Shown here: in pieces, positions 25,287 to 35,900 of the stretch
Position numbering within the stretch: the stretch's first letter is position 1
Layout: each line of letters starts with the position of its first letter
Origin: Parablautia sp. Marseille-Q6255
GTDB lineage: Bacteria; Bacillota; Clostridia; Lachnospirales; Lachnospiraceae
NCBI RefSeq assembly: GCF_951230155.1
Contig: NZ_CATNVD010000001.1
Coordinates: 372,001-436,000 of the forward strand
Direction of reading: 5' to 3'
DNA length: 64,000 nucleotides
Made by a program: the position numbers and the translations under genes
The notes under the pieces: generated by a model
What the model was told of the DNA's origin: nothing
The model's database searches: none
Seen by the model: only the letters and a program-made list of their open reading frames with translations

Positions 25287-25408
25287 CCTTAACATTTCTA
25301 ATATTCAATTTTTAAAGCAGCCACCGAAAGATGGCTTATTTGTCGTGTACTTAAGGGAATGGATACCCTCTACTTCTCATTTTCAATCTTTCTCCTCCAT
25401 CTATACTG

Positions 25409-26119
25409 TTATTCCATCTCAAAAATGATATAGGCGCGTTTTGCCGCCTCCTGCTCCTCGTAGGACGCTTCCTCACCGTGATAAACGGCACTCGACGGGA
25501 GCACCAGCCCTTCCTTCTCATCCTCCTCGGACTCACCTGTCGCATTGACGACATCAGAAGAGAGGACCTCGGTATTCGTACTTGTAAACAGCACGCTTCC
25601 CGGTACCTGCACCTCGAGCGGCGCACGCAGGATCAGTACCTGATCGCCCATCTGCTTGATGACCTCGCTCCCTGTCACCGGAGAACCCTGTACAACGCCA
25701 TCCTTTACTTTTTTAAAGGGAACATCAAAGAGATAGCCCTCCAGCTGGGCATTGATCATGGAGCCGTAATAAAACTCCGTATGATTAAACGCGGCATAGT
25801 CATCCGCGGAGGCATATTCCATCTGAAGCCGGAATACGCCGTCTGTATGCTCCAGCTTTTTTACTGTGACAGAATCCTCTCCGTTTTGTGCATTATATTT
25901 GCTGACTTCATCCGTGATCATCTTCTCAAGCTCGGCAGCATCATAATAAGATTCGTCCAGTGATTCCTGTACGATTTCCGTGATAGAACCGTCTTTTGCA
26001 ATCGATATGGCGGCCGGTTCCTGCGGCGTCCATTTTTTCTGTTCCAGCATCCCGCAGCCGCCAAGCAGCGCCATGCCTGCAGCCAGTGCTGCAATCGTCA
26101 AAATTTTCTTAGCAATCAC
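25409..26119 (-). CDS. Predicted lipoprotein of unknown function
   Basis: This 236-residue exported protein starts at a GTG (26119) with an AGGAGGAACGACA leader. The signal peptide ends in the lipobox LLGGC, so it should be lipidated and anchored outside the membrane. The rest is acidic, with no motif I recognise, and ends YIIFEME. A longer frame from 26209 overlaps recO by 4 bases but would hide the signal peptide. It sits between recO and glyS; the IS110 insertion lies 18 bases beyond its stop. Confidence 0.75.
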   Translation of the reverse strand: MIAKKILTIAALAAGMALLGGCGMLEQKKWTPQEPAAISIAKDGSITEIVQESLDESYYDAAELEKMITDEVSKYNAQNGEDSVTVKKLEHTDGVFRLQMEYASADDYAAFNHTEFYYGSMINAQLEGYLFDVPFKKVKDGVVQGSPVTGSEVIKQMGDQVLILRAPLEVQVPGSVLFTSTNTEVLSSDVVNATGESEEDEKEGLVLPSSAVYHGEEASYEEQEAAKRAYIIFEME

Positions 26120-26205
26120 TGTCGTTCCTCCTAATAAAATCTCATTTATTATACATAGAAACTCCTGCTGTTTCAACCATTTCTTTCTGAATTGCCGCTT
26201 TTTCC

Positions 26206-26871
26206 TCATCCGGCATCCAAAACGAGCGTTTTCAGGATCTCAAATGATTTAAACGTTCTGTCAATATTCTTTCTGTTGAAATGGTCCTGCACCTGCCGGA
26301 ACTGCGCAAACACCTCCGGCGTCAGTGTAAAGGTATACAGCTTCTGGAGCGGCGCCCGGATCACATACGTCAGCGCATACCGCGTGGATTCTAAAAGCAA
26401 TCCATCCTCTGCCGCCTCATACGGATATTCTCCATTTAACACCATCGCTTTCATTTCAAAAATGCACCGGATCAGTTCATTGTCCAGCTTTTCATTCATC
26501 AGAGCGCGCAGCGTTGCATACAGGAGATTCAGCACAGCAGATCCATCAAGATTTTCCCTCGTATAATATTCTGCCACCTCCATAAAGTAGCAGCCATAGC
26601 ACGCAGCCGCAAAATCCTCCCGCACCTGTGTAAAATAATTGGAAATATCCGCCCGCACCATCGTATACGCATTTTTCCCCTCATAGACGGTAAATGTCCC
26701 AAAGACAAACGGTGTGGTAGCGCCAAGCAGCATGCTGTTCGCCCTTCTTGCTCCGCGCGCAAACGCAGTGATCTTCCCACGCTCCTTTGTCAGGAGCACG
26801 GTTCTTCTGTCATATTCTCCGGACGGTGCTGACTGCAGCACCATTCCTGTGACCTTAAGTGGTTCCCCCAT
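26206..26871 (-). CDS. recO: DNA repair protein RecO
   Basis: RecO loads RecA with RecR and anneals SSB-coated DNA. The 221-residue protein has the N-terminal OB fold (KVTGMVLQSAPSGEYDRRTVLLTKERGKITAFARGARR) and the helical C-terminal domain. It lacks the four-cysteine zinc motif found in many RecO proteins and is a little short. It follows era by about 70 bases, the common Firmicutes order. Confidence 0.92.
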   Translation of the reverse strand: MGEPLKVTGMVLQSAPSGEYDRRTVLLTKERGKITAFARGARRANSMLLGATTPFVFGTFTVYEGKNAYTMVRADISNYFTQVREDFAAACYGCYFMEVAEYYTRENLDGSAVLNLLYATLRALMNEKLDNELIRCIFEMKAMVLNGEYPYEAAEDGLLLESTRYALTYVIRAPLQKLYTFTLTPEVFAQFRQVQDHFNRKNIDRTFKSFEILKTLVLDAG

Positions 26872-26942
26872 CTCTCACCCTGTATTGTATTTCCTGTATT
26901 GTATTTCCTGTACTGTTTTCTTTACACGCTTCTTCAGATCTC

Positions 26943-27851
26943 TCAGATTTCTTTCTTGTCATATCCAAAGTTCTTGATCATGTAATCACTGTCACGCCAG
27001 TCCTTCTTTACCTTGACCCAAAGCTGCAAGTTGACCTTCATTTCCAGCATCTTTTCAATCTCATGGCGTGCCTGTGAACCGATCCGACGCAGCATCGCGC
27101 CGCCCTTTCCGATCACGATCCCCTTATGGGATTCCCGCTCACAGATGATCGTCGCCTCAATATCCATGATCTGTCCGCCGCTTCTCTCAGTCATCCTTTC
27201 GATCGAGACAGCAATCCCATGCGGGATCTCTTCTTCCAGGCAGCGCAGCGCCTTTTCCCGGATCAGCTCCGCCGCTATCTGCCGCTGCGGCTGGTCCGTC
27301 ACCGTATCGTCATCATAGTACTTCGGACCATACGGAAGATACCGGAAGATCGCCCGGATCACCCGGTCCATGTTCACACCGCGCAGTGCACACACCGGTA
27401 TCATATCTGCAAAATCAAGCAGATCCCGGTAGCCTTCCATAAATCCCCCGATCCTGCTCTTATCTACCGTATCGATCTTATTCATGATCAGGATGACCGG
27501 AACGTTTGCCTTTTTCAGCTCGGAGGCAATATGCTGCTCTCCCTTTCCAATAAAATCGGTCGGCTCTACGAGCCACAGCACGACGTCTACCTCCTTCAGC
27601 GTACGCTCTGCGACATTTACCATGTACTCGCCAAGCTTGTTCTTTGCCTTGTGGATCCCCGGCGTGTCGAGAAACACGATCTGCCCCTCGTCGGATGTGT
27701 AGACGGTCTGGATCCTGTTCCTCGTTGTCTGCGGCTTATTTGATGTGATCGCGATCTTCTGCCCGATCAGATGGTTCATCAGCGTCGACTTACCTACATT
27801 CGGACGTCCGATCAGTGTAGCAAATCCTGATTTAAATTTTGCGTTTTCCAT
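26943..27851 (-). CDS. era: GTPase Era
   Basis: Era is an essential GTPase that binds 16S rRNA during 30S assembly. The 302-residue protein has G1 GRPNVGKST (residues 14-22), a G2 region with TTRNR, G3 LDTPG, G4 NKID and a C-terminal KH domain with the GKGGAMLRRIG loop. It lies 9 bases after the M16 peptidase stop and before recO. Confidence 0.97.
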   Translation of the reverse strand: MENAKFKSGFATLIGRPNVGKSTLMNHLIGQKIAITSNKPQTTRNRIQTVYTSDEGQIVFLDTPGIHKAKNKLGEYMVNVAERTLKEVDVVLWLVEPTDFIGKGEQHIASELKKANVPVILIMNKIDTVDKSRIGGFMEGYRDLLDFADMIPVCALRGVNMDRVIRAIFRYLPYGPKYYDDDTVTDQPQRQIAAELIREKALRCLEEEIPHGIAVSIERMTERSGGQIMDIEATIICERESHKGIVIGKGGAMLRRIGSQARHEIEKMLEMKVNLQLWVKVKKDWRDSDYMIKNFGYDKKEI

Positions 27852-27860
27852 AAATTCCCC

Positions 27861-30779
27861 TTACTCTGCCAGCATCTGGATCGATGTAAACAGATCCTGA
27901 TCCTGCTTTATCCTGTCTTCATTTCCGATCACGCAGATCGCCTGGCAGGCAAGAACCGCGCGCACGAGATCTGCCAGCTCCCGGATCTGCTGCGGCGTTG
28001 CGCCAAGTATCTCGTCCCGCTCTCTTTGCAGATCCTCCTGCGTCACCTTACTGAAATATGCGCCGAGTGAACGATAGCCTCTGGAAGCCGGAGGCAGCGG
28101 CGTATCCAGCTCACTCACTGTACCGATGATATACTTCGTCATCTCCCGCTCACTGGCATGAAAGGCAGCCAGATAAGCCGGGATCCCCTCATACACCTCA
28201 TCGGTTGCACGCAGGTTCGGATCGCGGTACGAAACGAAATAGGCATCTCCGGTCGGTCCGAAGGAGCTCATGCATCCGTATGCTCCGCCCTTCACTCTGA
28301 TATTCGTCCACAGATAATCATAGCTCATCAGTACCTTTACAATACGCAGCACACCCGTGTATGAAAAGCCTGCTTCCCGGAAATTTCCAGTCCGCGCCAC
28401 ATACTGTACCTGCCCCGGCGTCATAAAGCCTTCATTCTTTTTCTCCGTTCTCAGGCGATTATCCTGTACCGCATCCTGCGCAGCCGGCAGTTTTTCCAGA
28501 AATGCCTCAAATGGTCCGCGCATCCTTGCAAGCCCTTCTTCCTCACAGGTCAGACTCACAAAAAGTCCCTCCCGGTGAAACAGCTGCCGCATCATCTGAA
28601 GCAGCTTCGACCTCAATTCCTGCTTACGCTCCTCAAAATGCTTTTCCAGATCGTCAACGAGGCGATAGAAGGTGATCCCGCCCACTGCATCATTAAATGC
28701 CGCTGACTGTGAAAAATATGACAATGCCCGGCCGGCAGCCGTCGCATGGCCGGCAGAGGGCAGCTGCATAGACAGTCTGGATTTTAACCGCGCAAGGATC
28801 TCATACAGCCGCTTATCCTGCTCAAGGCTCGAATGCAGCAGGATCTCTTCTGCCATCTCAAAAGCAAACGGAAGCTTATCGTACAGCACCCGCGCGCGCA
28901 GACCGACAAATGCCCGGAGCTCTTCTCCTTCCGGAAGCACAGGGTATACATTTAAGCCGGCGCTGATCCCTCCTGTGTTGATGAGGATCTCACTGTTGAG
29001 GTTCTGATACGTATAATGTTCTGTATCCACCATCCCGAGCACTGCCTTCAGCACGCCAAGGTATGGGATGTCTTCCCGGGCAATGCGGCTGATGTCAAAC
29101 AGCAGATCCAGGTACGCGATCCCGTTTGTAAAAATATTGTGGTGCAGCACCGTAGTGCCGTTCCAGTGGTATTCCGTATTATACAAAGACGCAGCCCTGC
29201 GTCCAATGTCCTCTCTTGAGAGCATCGGTATCTTTTCCAGCTCCCCGAGAGTGGAAGGAGTCTCCTGAAACTGACGCAGCTTCGCCGTCTTTTCTATCAG
29301 CTCCTGCACCTGCTCATCTGTAAGAGACGCCCGGTACGCCTCCAGCTTCTTTCGAACAGCTTCCCCTGTGCGCGCAGTCAGACCGCGCTCCGGCTCTACG
29401 ATCACACAGGACGTATGCGGATTTTCCAGCAGATACGTGCGGATCAGCTCTTCATAATAATCCTCCTGTGTCCGTCTCCTCAGCGTCTCATATACGTCAA
29501 ATTTAAGATAATCAAATGGCATATTCTCATCATAAAGCCAGCTGTCAAACAGATCAAGACCATACATCAGCCCCTTGGGATAACTGCCGTAGTCTGCCTC
29601 CCGTGCTTTAAACTCCATCGCATTGATCCCAGCCAGAAGGACATTGCGATCAATCCCCTCCCGGGCAACCTGCGCAAGTGTAGTCCGAATCACCTCCTGA
29701 AAACGTGCCAGATCTCTGCGGTTGGCATTCTTTGCAATAATGCTGAATACCGGCTGATAGATGCCGCTGTCATAGGAGCTCATAATATCATTCCCGATCC
29801 CCGCATCAAGAAGCGCCTGCTTTAAGACTGCTCCCGGAGCAGATAACAGCGCGTACTCCAACACTGCAAATGCATTGGAAAGCTCCACATCAAGGCTTGT
29901 CCCGACAACTGTATTGTAGGAGAGGTAGGTACTGTCTTCAAGCTCATCCGACTCCGTTACCGGATATTTGCGAAACACCTCGATGGGCGCCTGAAACGGC
30001 TCCTGCCGGCGAATCGCAGAATCTACCTGCTTATATTCAAAATTGTCCAGATACTCTCTGTCAAGCCATGCAAGGCGCTCCTGCACATCCATATTTCCGT
30101 ACAGATAAATATAGCTGTTTGACGGATGGTAATACCGTCTGTGAAAATCAAGAAACTCCTCATACGTCAGATCCGGGATACATTTGGGATCTCCGCCCGA
30201 TTCCACGCCATACGCAGTATCCGGGAAGAGCGAATTCATGATCTCACGCTCCAGCACATCCTCCGGCGAGGAAAAAGCTCCCTTCATTTCATTGTAGACC
30301 ACACCATTGTAAATCAGCTCGTCTTCCGGCGATCCCAGCTGATAGCTCCATCCTTCCTGACGGAAAATCTCTTCTTTTTTATAGATGTTCGGATAAAAAA
30401 CTGCATCAAGATATACGTGCATCAGGTTGCAGAAGTCCTTATCGTTGCAGCTTGCGACCGGATACATGGTCTTATCCGGATACGTCATCGCATTGAGGAA
30501 AGTGTTCAGAGAACCCTTCACCAGCTCAACAAACGGATCCTTCGCCGGAAACAGCCGGCTTCCGCACAGCACACTGTGCTCCAAAATATGCGCCACTCCT
30601 GTGCTGTCTGCAGGCGGAGTACGAAATGCAATGTTAAACACCTTATTCTCATCCTCATTTTCCAGAACAAGGATTCTGGCTCCGCTCTTTTTATGGCGCA
30701 GCAGATACCCATCTGAACGAATATCCTCCAGACGCTCCTGCTTTAGCAGCTCATACTGTGGTAATTTTTCAATATTCAT
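27861..30779 (-). CDS. M16 family zinc metallopeptidase (M16C/presequence-protease type)
   Basis: This 972-residue cytoplasmic peptidase begins MNIEKLPQYELL, with an AGGAG site 8 bases upstream. The inverted zinc motif is HILEH near residue 66, and the distal glutamate lies in a VYNEMKGAFSSPEDV segment. The catalytic half is followed by the M16C-associated domain and an inactive C-terminal half, as in the Cym1/PreP group that clears peptides. The substrate is unknown. It is followed closely by era. Confidence 0.9.
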   Translation of the reverse strand: MNIEKLPQYELLKQERLEDIRSDGYLLRHKKSGARILVLENEDENKVFNIAFRTPPADSTGVAHILEHSVLCGSRLFPAKDPFVELVKGSLNTFLNAMTYPDKTMYPVASCNDKDFCNLMHVYLDAVFYPNIYKKEEIFRQEGWSYQLGSPEDELIYNGVVYNEMKGAFSSPEDVLEREIMNSLFPDTAYGVESGGDPKCIPDLTYEEFLDFHRRYYHPSNSYIYLYGNMDVQERLAWLDREYLDNFEYKQVDSAIRRQEPFQAPIEVFRKYPVTESDELEDSTYLSYNTVVGTSLDVELSNAFAVLEYALLSAPGAVLKQALLDAGIGNDIMSSYDSGIYQPVFSIIAKNANRRDLARFQEVIRTTLAQVAREGIDRNVLLAGINAMEFKAREADYGSYPKGLMYGLDLFDSWLYDENMPFDYLKFDVYETLRRRTQEDYYEELIRTYLLENPHTSCVIVEPERGLTARTGEAVRKKLEAYRASLTDEQVQELIEKTAKLRQFQETPSTLGELEKIPMLSREDIGRRAASLYNTEYHWNGTTVLHHNIFTNGIAYLDLLFDISRIAREDIPYLGVLKAVLGMVDTEHYTYQNLNSEILINTGGISAGLNVYPVLPEGEELRAFVGLRARVLYDKLPFAFEMAEEILLHSSLEQDKRLYEILARLKSRLSMQLPSAGHATAAGRALSYFSQSAAFNDAVGGITFYRLVDDLEKHFEERKQELRSKLLQMMRQLFHREGLFVSLTCEEEGLARMRGPFEAFLEKLPAAQDAVQDNRLRTEKKNEGFMTPGQVQYVARTGNFREAGFSYTGVLRIVKVLMSYDYLWTNIRVKGGAYGCMSSFGPTGDAYFVSYRDPNLRATDEVYEGIPAYLAAFHASEREMTKYIIGTVSELDTPLPPASRGYRSLGAYFSKVTQEDLQRERDEILGATPQQIRELADLVRAVLACQAICVIGNEDRIKQDQDLFTSIQMLAE

Positions 30780-30798
30780 AATGAATGCTCCTATCTGT

Positions 30799-31599
30799 TC
30801 ATAGTTTTCGTCCGCCTGCCGTATTGCACCGGCGATATTTTCTCGTAGCAAAACGATACAACGCTCCTGTGATCAGGCCTCCAAGCAGCAAAAAAAGGAT
30901 CACTGCAGCCAAGCAGTGAAAAAAGAATGCGTCCGGCAGGATCTGTATCACAGGGTCTGTGACCGGATCAAACAGCCAGTAGTCATTCTGAAAAAACAGT
31001 TCATGGAATCCGGTAAAAAATGCTTCCCAGTCCCACACTGCCAGCACGCCCAGTATAGCCGGGATCAGAACCGTAAAGATGGACATCAGCTTCAGGCTCC
31101 CATAGTCCCGGTGCAAAAGCTTTCTGACAAGCCCGATCGCCGTAACCGCACCGCAGACCACGCACAGCACCTGGACCGCAATAAAAATACGCTTTACCTC
31201 ACGGAAATGAAGCTCTCCCTGCTCTGACATCGGGAAATCCGGAAATTCCAGTTTTTTTACACGTTTTGTCATCAGATTATAGTCTATCAGCGTATCATAA
31301 TTCTTTCGGATCTCCTGCTCGGAAAGTCCGGTCTGCTGCACAAGCTGCTGCGCCTGGATATCAAAGTAATATATCGTGCGCAGATTCAGGACCAGCACCA
31401 CAGAAAAAGCTGCGATAAATAAAAAACCGATCCATCCCAGCAACAGGTTCGTGACGGAAAGAACTCTGCGCGGCCTTGCTTCTGTCCCCGATTTCCTGTG
31501 TCTGGGAGGACTGCTCTTCCTGCCGGTTCTTTTCTGCCCCGGCGCGCCTGTCGCTGTATTCCTGCTGTTATATCCTCTGTGATCTTTCTGTTTTCTCAT
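30799..31599 (-). CDS. DUF1461 (TIGR01906) integral membrane protein
   Basis: This 266-residue membrane protein has a basic N-terminal tail of about 45 residues and four hydrophobic segments (near 50-75, 138-158, 172-190 and 224-248). The family signature is seen in NLRTIYYF, DYNLMTKRVKKLEFP, and QNDYWLFDPVTDPVIQILP. Its function is not known. It starts 42 bases after the orphan response regulator gene and ends 19 bases before the M16 gene start. Confidence 0.8.
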   Translation of the reverse strand: MRKQKDHRGYNSRNTATGAPGQKRTGRKSSPPRHRKSGTEARPRRVLSVTNLLLGWIGFLFIAAFSVVLVLNLRTIYYFDIQAQQLVQQTGLSEQEIRKNYDTLIDYNLMTKRVKKLEFPDFPMSEQGELHFREVKRIFIAVQVLCVVCGAVTAIGLVRKLLHRDYGSLKLMSIFTVLIPAILGVLAVWDWEAFFTGFHELFFQNDYWLFDPVTDPVIQILPDAFFFHCLAAVILFLLLGGLITGALYRFATRKYRRCNTAGGRKL

Positions 31600-31641
31600 T
31601 TCATCTCCAGTATTTTATTATACTACAAAACTCGGAACAAG

Positions 31642-32361
31642 TCACCCTGTAAAAATGTAGCCCATCCCCCGGACCGTCCGAATATGCCCTGGCTGCGCCC
31701 CGTCGTCGTTCAGCTTCCGGCGAAGCCTGCGGATAGCAACCTGTAATGTATTCTCATCGACAAAGCTGCCGCTATTGTCCCACACGTGTGCAAGGATCTG
31801 CTCCTTTAGCATAACCTGTCCGCAGTTTTCCATCAGATACTGCAACAGACGGTACTCTGTCACACTACAGTCGACTTCCTTCCCGTCACAGTATACCTTC
31901 ATTTTTCCGGTGAGAAGCCGTATCCCTCCTCCGACAAGCTCCGGCTGGTTCTCTCTGTCCGCAGTCTCCTGCGCCTCTTCTTCCGGATCCATGCAGTTTC
32001 CGGCGCGGCTCCGGCGCATCACCGTATCCAGCCGTGCCTTTAAAACAGCCAGGGAAAACGGTTTCGTCAGGTAATCATCCGCTCCGCACAAAAGCCCCTG
32101 CACCTCATCCGTCTCCATATCGCGCGCCGTCAGCATGATCACCGGCACCTGTGACGTTTTCCTTACATTCCGGCAAAAGTCAAGCCCGTCGCCATCCGGC
32201 AGATTTAAGTCCAGCAGGACAACATCCGGACATTCCTCCTCAAGCTTCTTCGCCGCATCCCTCAGTGTCCCTGCATGGATCACCTCATAGCCTTCCCGTT
32301 CCATGTAAAATCCGATCCCGGTTGCCAGCCCCGCGTCATCCTCTACCACTAATAATCTCAT
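31642..32361 (-). CDS. OmpR-family response regulator, orphan
   Basis: This 239-residue regulator starts at MRLLVVEDDAGL; the longer frame from 32427 runs into the upstream gene. The receiver domain has D8-D9, phospho-acceptor D51 and KPF; the winged-helix domain has VDENTLQVAIRRLRRKL. No kinase gene lies beside it, so its partner is elsewhere or absent. The upstream gene is yqeG, 16 bases away. Confidence 0.92.
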   Translation of the reverse strand: MRLLVVEDDAGLATGIGFYMEREGYEVIHAGTLRDAAKKLEEECPDVVLLDLNLPDGDGLDFCRNVRKTSQVPVIMLTARDMETDEVQGLLCGADDYLTKPFSLAVLKARLDTVMRRSRAGNCMDPEEEAQETADRENQPELVGGGIRLLTGKMKVYCDGKEVDCSVTEYRLLQYLMENCGQVMLKEQILAHVWDNSGSFVDENTLQVAIRRLRRKLNDDGAQPGHIRTVRGMGYIFTG

Positions 32362-32377
32362 AAAGCAATCCTTCACC

Positions 32378-32896
32378 TTACTTATCTGCACATTTTTTCC
32401 GGTCTCTTTTGTAAAAATACAAAACAACCTTTTCCAGATATCGTTTCAGCACAATCTGGATCTCTTCCTTGGGGTGGATCGGTTTTACGAGAATCGAATA
32501 CAGCCCTGTCCGTCTCGCGCCGTATACATCGGTAAAAAGCTGATCGCCTACAAAAAGCGTATTTTTTTTGTCCGTGTGCATCAGCTCCATCGCGCGCAGA
32601 TAATTCTTCGTCGAAGGCTTGTGCGCATTCTCAATAAAGTGTACGCCTATCTCCTCATTAAACATCTCCACTCTCGGACGCTGGTTGTTGGAGAGCAGAC
32701 AACAGGAAAAGCCCAGCTCTTTCAAATGCGCAAACAGCTTCTTCGCACGCTCGTCAGCAGGAGCGCCGTGCGGCACGAGCGTATTATCAATATCAAAGAT
32801 CACACCTCTGTAACCTGTCTTATACAATTCGTCAAAATCAATTACATATGTCGAATCCAGATATGCATCCGGATAGAACTTTTCAAATAAACTCAT
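32378..32896 (-). CDS. yqeG: YqeG family HAD IIIA-type phosphatase
   Basis: This 172-residue HAD enzyme has motif I VIFDIDNTLVPHG, motif II LLSNNQ, a lysine in AHKPSTKNY and motif IV FVGDQLFTDVYGARRTGL. Related proteins act on phosphatidylglycerophosphate (PgpP-like) or remain uncharacterised. It sits between polC and the orphan regulator on the same strand. Confidence 0.9.
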   Translation of the reverse strand: MSLFEKFYPDAYLDSTYVIDFDELYKTGYRGVIFDIDNTLVPHGAPADERAKKLFAHLKELGFSCCLLSNNQRPRVEMFNEEIGVHFIENAHKPSTKNYLRAMELMHTDKKNTLFVGDQLFTDVYGARRTGLYSILVKPIHPKEEIQIVLKRYLEKVVLYFYKRDRKKCADK

Positions 32897-32947
32897 ATAT
32901 GATAAATCCTTTCTTCGGTAAACCAGATCTGGCGTCTGCGCGCCGCA

Positions 32948-35900
32948 TTATCCGGCCAGTGTATCAAACAGGGAGAGCTGGTTGGATTCCGGCAGACCGT
33001 CCAGGATCTTCAGATCGGAAAGCAGATCTGTCACTGTCTTGCTCGCCTTTGTCCGCGTCTGGAAATCATCCTTGGAAAGGAACGGCCCATCCTTTGCCGC
33101 ATCCACGATCGCAGCAGCAGCCTTGTCACCCAGGCCGGAGATCGAGCTGAACGATGGCATAATTTTATTATCCACGATCTGAAAACGTACTGCCTGTGCC
33201 CGGTAGACATCAATCGGAGCAAACTCAAATCCCCGGGCGTACATCTCAAGCACGCTCTTCATATCCTTGTACGTATCCTGCTCTTTTTTGCTGAGTGTAT
33301 CCATCCTTTTCTCATAATCATGCATGTGATACAGAAGCTTCTCCTTCCCGAGACACATCAGTTCGTAATCAAACCCTGATGCACGGATGCTGAAATACGC
33401 TGCGTAATACGCCAGAGGATAATTAATCTTGCAGTAAGCGATACGCCATGCCATCATCACGTACGCCGCCGCATGCGCCTTCGGGAACATATATTTGATC
33501 TTTTTACAGGACCAGATATACCAGTCCGGCACCTCATGTTCGATCATCGCCTGCTCCCACTCCGGCTTTAATCCCTTACCTTTTCTCACGCTCTCCATGA
33601 TCGTAAAGGAAAGCTCGCTGTCCATCCCTTTTCCGATCAGATAGATCATAATATCATCTCGCGTACAGATCGCCGTGGAAATGGTTGCCTTTCCCTCCTG
33701 GATCAGTGTCTGCGCATTGCCAAGCCACACATCCGTACCGTGTGCCAGTCCGGCGATCCGCACCAGATCAGAAAAATACTGCGGCTTCGTGTCAATAAGC
33801 ATCTGCATCGCAAACTCTGTACCGAACTCCGGGATGCCCAGAGAGCCAAGCGGTACTCCTCCCATATCCTCCGGTGTGATGCCGAGTGCTTTTGTGCTCG
33901 AAAACAGCGACATGACATCCGGGTCATCAAGCGGGATCTTCTTTGCATCAATGCCAGTGAGATCCTCCAGCATACGGATCATGGTCGGATCATCGTGTCC
34001 GAGTATGTCGAGCTTTAACAGGTTGTGGTCGATCGAATGATAGTCAAAATGTGTCGTGACAATATCCGTTGTCATATCATTTGCCGGATGCTGTACCGGA
34101 GTGAACGAATAGATCTCCTCACCGAGCGGAAGCACGATAATACCTCCCGGATGCTGTCCCGTCGTACGGCGCACGCCGACGCATCCCTGCACGATACGGT
34201 CGATCTCACAGTTTCTCTTTCTCTGGTCACGCTCCTCATAATACTTTTTCACATAGCCAAACGCCGTCTTGTCCGCAAGTGTACCGATCGTTCCCGCACG
34301 GTACGTCTGCCCTGCCCCGAAGATCACCTCTGTGTATTTATGTGCCTTACTCTGATACTCTCCGGAAAAGTTCAGGTCAATATCCGGCTCTTTGTTCCCC
34401 TTAAATCCAAGAAACGTCTCAAACGGGATATCAAATCCTTCCTTTTTCAGAGGAGTCCCGCACTTCGGGCAGTCCTTATCCGGCATATCACAGCCCGCCA
34501 TTCCCGCATACTTTCTGACTTCCTCTGATTCAAAATCACTGTAATGACAGTTCGGACAATAATAATGCGGGCTTAACGGATTCACCTCTGTGATACCGGA
34601 CATGGTGGCAACAAAAGAGGACCCGACGGATCCTCTCGATCCGACCAGATAGCCGTCTGCATTTGATTTCCACACCAGCTTCTGCGCAATAATATACATC
34701 ACGGCAAACCCGTTTGAAATAATCGAGTTGAGCTCACGCTCCAGACGCTCGGAGACGATTTCCGGGAGATCCTCCCCGTAGATTTCATGCGCTTTCTCAT
34801 AGCAGAGATTACGCAGGATCTGATCTGAATTCTCGATCACCGGCGGACACTTGTCGGGGCGCACCGGTGAAATGCGCTCACACATATTTGCGATCATAAC
34901 CGTATTGTCGATCACGACCTCCTGCGCCTTTTCCTCTCCAAGATAAGCAAACTCCGCAAGCATCTCTTCTGTCGTACGCAGATACAGCGGCGCCTGATCA
35001 TCCGCATCCTTAAAGCCCTTGCTCGCCATGATGATCCGCCGGTAGACCTCATCCTGCGGATCAAGGAAATGGACATCGCACGTCGCCACAACAGGCTTTC
35101 CGTACTGTGCTCCAAGCTCTACGATACGGCGGTTGAGGTCCTTCAGGTCTTCGACCGTCTTGCGGTCCTCCCGGTCCTCGCGCGTCATGAACATATTGTT
35201 GCCAAGCGGCTGGATCTCCAGATAGTCATAAAAATCTACGAGGCGCGCCACCTCCTGCTCCGGCGAGCCGCGCAGCAGCGCCTGATACAGCTCTCCTGCC
35301 TCACAGGCGGAGCCGATGATCAGACCCTCCCTGTATTTTTGCAGTATGCTTTTTGGTACGCGCGGGCGGCGCGCGTAATACTGCAGATGCGACCAGGAAA
35401 CAAGGCGGTACAGGTTCACCCGCCCCACATCATTTTTTGCGAGCAATATGATGTGATACGTCGGCAGCTTTTTAATCTGGCTCTCAGATGACTTTCCGAG
35501 CGCATTAAGCTGCTCGAGCGTCCTTATCTCCTGCTTGCCGAGCATCTCCAGAAATTTTACAAAAATATTTGCGGTACATGCCGCGTCATCTACTGCCCTG
35601 TGGTGATTTTCCAGAGAGACGCCAAGCGCCTTCGCCACCGTATCCAGCTTAAACCGGTTCAGATTTGGCAGCAGCACACGCGCCATTGCCACCGTGTCCA
35701 CCACTGTCTTATCACAGGGCAGTCCCTGCCGCTCACAGTTCTTATCTATAAAGCTCATATCAAAGGAAGCGTTGTGCGCCACCATAATGCAGCCCTCACA
35801 AAACTCCAGGAACTTTGGCAGTACTGTTTCGATCACAGGTGCATCGAGCACCATATGATCATTGATCCCGGTCAGCTCCTCAATACGAAATGGGATCGGC

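Larger units (their letters stand above)
23723..25391 (+). mobile_element. IS110-family insertion sequence, copy 1
   Basis: The segment 23713-25391 recurs at 50648-52326 with no difference that I noticed, offset 26,935 bases. It has no obvious terminal inverted repeats, a long 5' non-coding end (about 315 bp), one DEDD transposase gene and a roughly 105-bp 3' end, all typical of IS110. The exact left boundary is uncertain by up to 10 bases because both targets share TCTTTTCCAT. Right flanks share YTCCTCCAT. On the minus strand these are a Shine-Dalgarno site and the codons M-E-K. Confidence 0.88.
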
